The position numbers were made by a program, and so were the translations under genes. The notes below the pieces were generated by a model, which worked only from the letters and a program-made list of their open reading frames with translations, searched no databases and was not told where the DNA came from. From Aphelenchoides besseyi (lineage: Eukaryota > Nematoda > Chromadorea > Rhabditida > Aphelenchoididae), in contig JAMPIQ010000002.1 in NCBI GenBank assembly GCA_024699855.1, positions 12,958,001 to 13,022,000 on the forward strand: a stretch of 64,000 nucleotides of DNA, given 5' to 3'. How positions within the stretch are numbered: position 1 is the first letter of the stretch; every line of letters starts with the position of its first letter. This document shows positions 58,133 through 64,000 of the stretch, piece by piece.

Positions 58133-59279
58133 TGTCAGTATAACGAACTCAAACTTTTTGGTCTTCAATAATAAACCGCAATTAGCTCTGCCGTAGCTCC
58201 TTTCCAGTCTGACTGATAGCGATTTCTTTAACCCGACGACTACATTGTTTATAGTCTGTCTGTGTGATTTGATGCGTGAAGTTTTTTGTGCTCGTTAACT
58301 GAGTACAAAATTTGATCGAGTGAGTTCCAGGCTTTGCATAGTATACGCACAACAACGATAACATTCAATTGACTGGAAAGTACGCGTTCTGAAGTTGTAT
58401 ATCTTAATTGACGTGATATTCTGACCGATCAGATATTAACATGAAATGTGGAACTTTATTCAGGTTTCTTCAGAGAATATGTACGAGTTCGCCTCAAAAA
58501 CTTTGATTCTTTAGCAACATGGCTACAATGGAAACAATCTCGACCACTTTTTTCATCAGCAAACAAAGCGCAACCCTTTCAACATTTCCAAGCAGTCGAC
58601 TTCCAAACAACCACACCGTCACATTCAGTCGACGAAATCACACACACCATTCTAACTGATCTTCAAATTGCCACTCCTGTTTCGTCTATTGATGTTATTT
58701 TGCCAACACAACCAACTATTTTGATTGCCGTGTCGCCGGTAATCGTGAAATCAAACACTGCAGAAATACCTGAAGCATCAAACTCAGAGAACGTGTTTGC
58801 CGTGACTATCTCACCGTTTGTTGCACTGCAAGGTCATATCAGTAACACAAAATTTATAAGCACAGCTATTCCGCAAATGCCTGAAATTGTATTGCATACT
58901 TTTATGTGTAAACTATCTAAAAACGTGTTCATACATAAACTTCTACATGAAATGTCTTTTTTGATAAACAGTATACAAAGGCCATTTCTAGAGGCAACAG
59001 GACACTTTAAATATACTCTTTTGTTGATCTGTTTTACTACTACCGATGTAAGGAAATTTGTATTTATTTGAATCTGATTGTACATCACTGTTTGGTCCGT
59101 GAAAGTGGAATGAAGGTTTATTTAATAACAGTAACAAAGTATAACAACAACCCGTCCGGTTCATCATCAGAGGAAGAGTGACGAAGGCAAACGACGAAAC
59201 ACTGAGAGCGGAGGGCAGTCGATGAGAGAGGAGAAAGAATTCTTAGATGTCAATAAGGACCCAACAATTATAACACATT
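58133..59279. other. region between lonp-2 and the protease, with an open frame of unknown status
   Basis: A plus-strand frame runs unbroken for about 207 codons (58448-59071) but begins with GTG and has no in-frame ATG until about codon 140, so it is not a complete CDS by itself. It is rich in Thr, Ser, Ile and Val (TPVSSIDVILPTQPTILIAV). An ATG at 58441 opens a short first exon in another phase that could splice at TTCAG/GTTTCT to a CTTTAG acceptor, but that joins a frame which stops early. I do not call a gene. Confidence 0.3.
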
Positions 59280-60505
59280 TCATGCATGGAGATCATTGTA
59301 CTGATGAAACAAAGTAAAAATAGTAGATGATGGAACAATGTGTGTGTAAGATGGTTCTGCAAGTTCGGTGCAAGCTTCGGCCACATGATCTGCCAACGAT
59401 CCAGTACTCGAATAAACATTCTTAGGCCAAACACGACCTGAGACAACAATACCAAGCAATCTTGAGTAGGCAAAAGCTCCAGCGCCACTGCATCCACGTG
59501 TAGTTCCGGGAGATCCAATCACAAATTCGAGATATTGAGCATATTGATTATTTCGAATTCGACCAAAGAAACCACTCAGACTCTGAGATACTTGATAGTT
59601 GTAGCCGTGATAGCCCTGAAAATGAAAGTTGACATGAATAATAATAAAGAAGGAAGCTTACCAAAACCGTGTATTCAATGCCCACTTCCACAGCACCCAA
59701 TCCAATCGGACATGTATCAAATTCTTTGTCCACTGTCTTCAGAACCACAAAATCAAAGTTTCTGTTGATGTATTTCACTTGAACCAAATGAGGCCGACCG
59801 TCTTGGTTGTATATTTCGAACGTAAATCCTTCTGGTACGCCGACTGGCAGACAATGCGCAGCCATTAAAGCGGTTTCTTTCTCAGCCACAGTGACACAAC
59901 TTCGAATATTGTTGACGTTTTCGAAAGTTCCGGTTTGAGTTTTGTCCAAGATCGAATAATACATCCACTTCTTTATACGGTCAATGCGCGCCTTTTGCTC
60001 TTCGCTTAAATCTAAAAGAGCACTTATTGTTATTTCATAAATAAGATCTTAAAAAATACCGATTGAAGTGTTAACTGCAGGGCTGTGACCTAAAATATAA
60101 TAATAAGAAGTTGATAATGTATGTAAAATTACCTTCATCCATTCGAGATGACGAGCGAGAACGACGTTCTCCTTCCCACTCAACTAGGTACGTCTGACCA
60201 GTGCACTCGTTGCCGAGATTGTATATGGAGTTGCTACTCCTAAAAGCCACATTGTAAATAAATTGAAATGCTAGTAGATCACTCAAATTAAAAACTTACG
60301 CCAACATCATATCGCCTTTATAAAGCGCGACGGGAACATCCCTTTTCAATAAAAAGGCGCATCGAATAGTTTCTTTGTTTATTTGACCAGAAAGGACTTG
60401 AACTTTGACTTCTTTGTTACCTCCTTTGAGAATGACGAACTAAAACAAGATTATAATAGCCGATTATCTGCTATTCAAAACATACGGAATCCATAGAGCA
60501 AATGT
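59280..60505 (-). CDS. trypsin-like serine protease (Trypsin_2-like), 5' end uncertain
   Basis: Exons on the minus strand include 60505-60486 and 60439-60300, then others down to the TGA at 59280. The catalytic triad can be read: histidine in ALMAAHCLPVG, aspartate in NFDFVVLKT and serine in GTTRGCSGAGAFAYSR. The N-terminal part (FVILKGGNKEVKVQVLSG, then IRCAFLLKRDVPVALYKGD) and the basic RRSRSSSRMDEG stretch precede the protease domain. The Ser motif is GCSGAG and not GDSGGP, so it looks like the Trypsin_2/HtrA-like group and not like a digestive trypsin. The first visible exon is 20 bases and continues from a missing upstream exon. A signal-like start (MCQLYSSRFCFRSAWWLFLL) lies at 61799 beyond the transposon and is in a position to be exon 1, but this is inference. 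Confidence 0.75.
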
Positions 60506-60574
60506 CTAAAAATGATAAACAATTAGCATTCAAATTAAGCTAGATGTTATAAACGCCCTATAACACACGAAATA

Positions 60575-60803
60575 CAGGGTGTCCCAGATGAAATCCTCAT
60601 TTTTAAACGCTTATAACTTTTTTATGTGTGAACCGATTTTTATGAAACTTTTTTTGTTGAATAGCCTGAAGTTGGCATTTTTGTTTCATATCAAATTCGA
60701 TACAAATTTCTCAACGGAAGTCATCGATAAAAGCTAATTTCTGAAATGACCGCTTTTTTCACTTGCGTTCTCTTTCATTTTTTCCACTCAAAATTTCTCA
60801 TGG
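60575..60803 (+). repeat. left terminal inverted repeat of the mariner-like element
   Basis: The left repeat begins after a TA target site and pairs with the right repeat along its full 229 bases. It ends at TTCTCATGG, which includes the start codon of the transposase remnant. Confidence 0.95.
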
Positions 60804-61473
60804 TTTGGTCTGCTCAAGAAAAGGCGTACTGTGTTCTGGTGTTTGCCAAAACTGTAAGTGCAACGTCCGTTCAACGTCAATTCCGCAGTCATTTTGGATT
60901 GAGTCGGCGCGCTTCTGTACCCGATCGAACGAACTTTTCGCGCTGGACTGATGAACTTTTGAATCGCGGGACTTGTGAAGCAAAAAAACCGAATCGATCA
61001 CGGTTCGTCTTCTTGATTTCCTTTTCTGATTTCTTTGTCAGGTCGGCTCGTAGCGAAGAGAACGTTGAAGCAATTTTGGACGCTATTCGCAACAATCCAA
61101 ATCTTTCGGTGCGAGCAATAGCAAATCTTGAAAACATGCCCTCCAAATCTTCCGTTCATCGCATTTTTCGGTTGCAGTCCGGGATTGGTTGGACGACACG
61201 TTTTCACTGCGCTGGATGGGTCGTGGAACTCTGGCAAACCCAGCTCCTCATCGGTGGCCTCCGTATAGTCCCGATCTAACTCCTTGTGACTTCTTTCTTT
61301 GGGGATATGTCAAAGGAAAAATCTACCGTACTCAACCAACGGATTTGAACGACTTGCAAAGTCGAATTGAATTTGCGAATTTGCCGCAGGATATGGTGAA
61401 TCGTGCAATTACGGATTATGAACGTCGATTGGAACTGGTTATCGATAATAATGGAAAAAACGTTGAAATTTGA
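60800..61473 (+). pseudogene. mariner-type transposase remnant, catalytic core deleted
   Basis: An ATG at 60800 opens the helix-turn-helix part (MVWSAQEKAYCVLVFAKTV) and ends with MPSKSSVHRIFR. Then the reading frame changes near 61171-61180 and the next frame continues with AVRDWLDDTFSLRW, WPPYSPDLTPCDFFLWG and the C-terminus to TGA at 61473. The part normally between the helix-turn-helix and the region before SPDLTPCDFF, which has the first two catalytic aspartates, is missing. Only the third D (in CDFF) remains. A 39-base stretch (about 61004-61042) between RSR and SARSEEN has GT at its start and TTTGTCAG at its end and could be a short intron, because joining gives a continuous family-like sequence. 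The product cannot be an active transposase. Confidence 0.9.
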
Positions 61474-61506
61474 AGCATAAACTTTTTGATTTTAGCCAAC
61501 CAAACC

Positions 61507-61735
61507 CCATGAGAAATTTTGAGTGGAAAAAATGAAAGAGAACGCAAGTGAAAAAAGCGGTCATTTCAGAAATTAGCTTTTATCGATGACTTCCGTTGAG
61601 AAATTTGTATCGAATTTGATATGAAACAAAAATGCCAACTTCAGGCTATTCAACAAAAAAAGTTTCATAAAAATCGGTTCACACATAAAAAAGTTATAAG
61701 CGTTTAAAAATGAGGATTTCATCTGGGACACCCTG
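61507..61735 (-). repeat. right terminal inverted repeat of the mariner-like element
   Basis: This copy is the reverse complement of the left repeat over the same 229 bases. It is followed by TA and host sequence. Confidence 0.95.
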
Positions 61736-62003
61736 TATTAAGGAGAAACAACCACCATGCAGAGCGAAAGCAAAAACGAGATGAATAAAGCTGACACATA
61801 ATGTCAAAAAAGATGAAAACGCGCGCAAATTTGAACGCGTATAAATATCCACGTTCAAAATGCCAATAGGGCAAATTCATGTAACCGATAGCACGACCAT
61901 CGTTTCTGATGTAATCCACCACTGCGAAAGTAATGACTTCTGCTTGCAAATAGACTAGTTGATCAATTTTGTTTTCATTTCCATTATTAAAATTGGATTG
62001 CAA
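61736..62003 (-). other. possible first exon of the protease gene, upstream of the transposon
   Basis: An ATG at 61799 opens a signal-like stretch (MCQLYSSRFCFRSAWWLFLL) that runs up to the transposon target site. Removing the element joins this exon in the correct phase to a GT donor near 60560 and then to the 60505-60486 exon. A longer open frame up to 62003 also exists, without a domain. The assignment is a hypothesis. Confidence 0.35.
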
Positions 62004-62107
62004 TGACTGTTTGGGTTGTGCAGATCTGTGTAACGTTCACGTAACACATCTTTTACATGAATTGTAAAGTTCTGATAATCGGCGATCAAATAGTTGGCAA
62101 AACTGTC

Positions 62108-62263
62108 TCAAGTGTCCATTTGATTGTCTTCGTCGACTTTCAATTCTAATGCGGACTCAACTTGAATGTCACTTTTTGATTCTTTTGGTCGGCCGGGACC
62201 TCGACGTTTAACCTTTGGTGGACGATGTACTCGTTTTGCGGTTGAACGATGAGAACTTCCGAA
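62108..62263 (-). other. short basic frame with an AT-hook-like motif, gene status unclear
   Basis: A frame ending in TGA at 62108 reads STAKRVHRPPKVKRRGPGRP and continues KESKSDIQVESALELK, then an acidic tail. The RRGPGRPKES core resembles an AT-hook DNA-binding motif. The frame has no ATG and is preceded by TAA. A neighbouring frame upstream (about 62310-62500, AKKATKTERTIDRKTL) is in another phase. It could be the last exon of a small nuclear-protein gene or a decaying copy, or the 3' end of the zinc-finger transcript read in another phase. I could not find a splice chain to settle it. Confidence 0.35.
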
Positions 62264-62597
62264 TTATTGCTGTTAACACCACCACCGAGTATCTTTTAAG
62301 TGATGTTGTAGAAGATTGGATTGCACAAAGCAATCTGTTCGTTTAGTTCATTTTGCGAATGCAACGGCCATAAAAATGCACCAGCCGATGTCAACGTTTT
62401 TCGATCGATCGTTCTTTCGGTTTTTGTAGCTTTTTTGGCATTCTTTGTATATGATGTTAGAAATTTTGTTAGAAATTTGGATTTGTGAGGTTTTTGTGGT
62501 GCCGATTTGATTTTTTGTATCGAATTTGGTAGAGTAGAAGTATTTTATTCGTGGGGTTAAGTACAGAAGGTGACAAAAAATAAATTAAAAACATCAG

Positions 62598-63458
62598 TCA
62601 ATATACGTTTTCGATTTCTACTTTAATTTCGTCGACCATCTCAGTTTTTATCCAATTTTGTTTCTTTGTCTTAATCTGTGGTTTTGCATCCGATCTTGTC
62701 TTTTTTGTCTCTTTTTTCCAAAGCAAATCAGGATTCTGAATGAAACGTTTGGCAGCGGAGAACTCCAATTGACTCAAATGATGAATCTGCTTTCCAACCA
62801 TCAGATCGAAATCTCGTTCATTCCGAAAAACGTGCTGAAGAAGCAGATGAGTTCGCAGAGATTTCCGCGTGCTCATGTGCATCGCACAAATCGAACATTG
62901 ATTGTAGTCAGCTGAACTTTGAAACGAAATCAAAATACGAACAACCGAAATACCTGTCGTTTCGTCCACTCGTTGCATCGTCAAACTGCATAGTTTGGGG
63001 AAGTGCGTGATCAGATGTTGGTCTCGGACATTGCGCGAGTTGAATACTCGTTCGCATAAACAACAAACTTCCGATCGCTTTGCTCTATTCAGATGAACTT
63101 TACTTTGATGTGCTTTCATTTGCTCCAACGCTGAAAGATCGATTGGTGAATTGCGTCTTACAATTTTCGGACCACACACATCACGTAAAATATTGAAAGA
63201 AATGTGTTTGCATAAAACGTTCAGTACGTTGTATTCACGTAGAAGTCTCTTACTTTTGAAGGCTCGATAACAATTCGTGCATTCGATCAATCCACCCACG
63301 GTCTTCGTACTGTAGTGTTTAATTTCGTGATCTCGGATCGACGAGAATTCTGCTCGACACATCTCACAGTAAATCTTGATTTCATTTTCATTCAGAAGTT
63401 CAATTTGACTCCAATTTGTGTGCTGCAAAAGTTGTCCGTCATTCAATGAACTACTCAT
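62598..63458 (-). CDS. C2H2 zinc-finger protein
   Basis: The ATG at 63458 (MSSSLNDGQLLQHTNWSQIE) starts a protein with several C2H2 fingers. The first reads YCEMCRAEFSSIRDHEIKH. A CxxC pair in IECTNCYRAFKSKRLL, a second finger CCLCERVFNSRNVRDQHLIT and a third CSICAMHMSTRKSLRTHLLL follow. The C-terminus is basic and lysine-rich (KKETKKTRSDAKPQIKTK) and may be a nuclear-localisation signal. Two introns are likely: one from the CTTCTAC donor region near 63241 to the CTTTCAG acceptor near 63132 (joining KRLL to PLEQMKAHQSKVH), and one 42-base intron after DETT joining to ADYNQCSIC. Without them the frame still reads through but the fingers are interrupted. Probable nuclear DNA- or RNA-binding role. 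Confidence 0.8.
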   Translation of the reverse strand: MSSSLNDGQLLQHTNWSQIELLNENEIKIYCEMCRAEFSSIRDHEIKHYSTKTVGGLIECTNCYRAFKSKRLLREYNVLNVLCKHISFNILRDVCGPKIVRRNSPIDLSALEQMKAHQSKVHLNRAKRSEVCCLCERVFNSRNVRDQHLITHFPKLCSLTMQRVDETTGISVVRILISFQSSADYNQCSICAMHMSTRKSLRTHLLLQHVFRNERDFDLMVGKQIHHLSQLEFSAAKRFIQNPDLLWKKETKKTRSDAKPQIKTKKQNWIKTEMVDEIKVEIENVY

Positions 63459-63918
63459 AACCTACTTGTTCTTCCAAATGAATTCGATACTTCGACGAAT
63501 CTTCGAACTGTAAATTACAAGTGAAACATAGCCATTGAGATGACATCAATATGCGGATACTCAGTAATTGTTCGACAAACGCTTACTGCTATTTTTTACT
63601 TCAGCGACGATTTTCATCTTCTCTCTCCTTTCCGATTGACGACCCGCGACGGCGATTCCCGTTTTCTTCAGCTTCCAAATCTCCGTCATTCGCTTCTTAT
63701 ACTCAAAAACCAACTGATCGTGTGGTAAAGTAAAACCCAATTTGTTGCTTCATTTAAGCACGAAAACCGATTATGAGAATCCAAGATTGAGCGGACTGTA
63801 AACTCCGAATTTTGTGACGTGTCATAGTCTTTATTAAATCCATTGAAAGAAAAGAACATCAAAATACCAGTAACGTTAACAAATGGCACTAAAAATCAAC
63901 AAAAAGAAAACCTAATAT
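63459..63918. other. intergenic between the zinc-finger gene and the ABC transporter
   Basis: The stretch contains the zinc-finger gene promoter and the 3' UTR of the ABC transporter. The short plus-strand frames at 63540-63733 overlap each other and have no domain. Confidence 0.4.
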
Positions 63919-64000
63919 TCATGACTCTGTCGGCTTCTCATCAGCTAAGATGGCGCCTTCACTTTGCATTTTCCATAATTGAGCGTACATGCCATCTTTC
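63919..64000 (-). CDS. C-terminal end of an ABC half-transporter (ABCB6/HMT-1-like), truncated by window
   Basis: The last exon enters from the right edge and ends with TGA at 63919. It reads KDGMYAQLWKMQSEGAILAD and then EKPTES. The motif GMYAxLWxMQ is the typical end of ABC half-transporters of the ABCB6/7 and HMT-1 type, right after the nucleotide-binding domain. Nothing else of the gene is in the window, so the subtype is a guess. Confidence 0.6.
   Translation of the reverse strand, partial: KDGMYAQLWKMQSEGAILADEKPTES

Larger units (their letters stand above)
60575..61735 (+). mobile_element. mariner-like DNA transposon with 229-bp terminal inverted repeats, internally deleted
   Basis: The element is 1161 bases long. 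It starts CAGGGTGTCCCAGATGAAAT and ends with the reverse complement. The terminal inverted repeats cover 60575-60803 and 61507-61735 and read as identical over 229 bases. TA dinucleotides flank both ends (60573-60574 and 61736-61737), the usual target-site duplication of Tc1/mariner elements. The inside encodes a transposase remnant in two overlapping frames. The inverted-repeat identity suggests recent movement, while the coding part is broken, so it was probably mobilised by an intact copy elsewhere in the genome. It lies on the 5' side of the trypsin-like gene. Confidence 0.95.

Noticed and set aside
61840..61855. TATAAATA as a promoter for the prot
   Set aside because: The canonical orientation is on the plus strand, opposite to the protease gene, and no plus-strand gene follows it.
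1..64000. A linked novel multi-gene system (operon or immune island)
   Set aside because: Strands alternate, intergenic distances vary and nearly all genes belong to known unrelated animal families. I saw no evidence for a shared system.

Overview
The window is eukaryotic genomic DNA from a nematode. Most genes are split by very short GT-AG introns, commonly about 40-60 bases, ending in TTTCAG, TTTTAG or TTGTAG. Several families are nematode-specific or nematode-typical: three tandem transthyretin-like (TTR) secreted proteins, a ground-like hedgehog-related protein, an EB-module secreted protein, and close homologues of the Caenorhabditis neuronal genes eat-4, grk-2, ida-1 and vem-1. I cannot name the species. 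There are no rRNA genes, CRISPR arrays or bacterial operons, and I recognised no tRNA gene.

Layout. 1-0.9 kb: 5' part of an EB-module secreted protein (-). 1.4-2.5 kb: calumenin/reticulocalbin (-). 2.9-3.5 kb: an unresolved secreted-protein candidate (-). 4.4-5.0 kb: ground-like protein (-). 8.4-10.6 kb: eat-4 type vesicular glutamate transporter (+). 10.9-13.7 kb: three TTR-like genes (-). 14.0-15.6 kb: ionotropic receptor without an amino-terminal domain (-). 16.2-18.1 kb: divergent class A GPCR (+). 18.7-19.3 kb: cytidine deaminase (+). 19.3-24.6 kb: a large TRPM channel with a C-terminal NUDT9-H-like domain (-). 25.9-27.8 kb: FAM20-type secretory-pathway kinase (-). 32.6-34.2 kb: NELL-like protein (-). 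38.6-41.9 kb: GRK2-type GPCR kinase (+). 42.6-43.2 kb: PGRMC-type heme-binding protein (-). 43.7-44.5 kb: eEF1B beta (+). 45.5-49.1 kb: IA-2/PTPRN pseudophosphatase (-). 50.9-51.3 kb: a small secreted protein (-). 55.3-58.1 kb: peroxisomal Lon protease (-). 59.3-60.5 kb: trypsin-like protease (-), with a mariner-like transposon at 60.6-61.7 kb on its 5' side. 62.6-63.5 kb: C2H2 zinc-finger protein (-). 63.9-64.0 kb: last exon of an ABC half-transporter (-).

The window is ordinary nematode gene space, not an operon or a single pathway. Several neighbours concern neuronal and secretory function: vesicular glutamate loading, an ionotropic receptor, a GPCR, a GPCR kinase, a dense-core-vesicle protein, a TRPM channel and secretory-pathway Ca2+-binding and kinase proteins. 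Their strands alternate and nothing in the sequence shows that they are co-regulated.

The best leads are the mariner-like element (229-base inverted repeats that read as identical, but a gutted transposase), two GC-AG introns (one with a competing GT donor that would change the eat-4 tail), a TTR-like gene with a broken splice donor, the TRPM with a degenerate Nudix domain, and an unassigned 78-residue secreted protein. Coordinates were read by hand. I summed exon lengths for frame in calumenin, the ground-like gene, eat-4, TTR-like gene 1, the ionotropic receptor, the GPCR, cytidine deaminase and the 51-kb secreted protein. Elsewhere internal exon borders are approximate.
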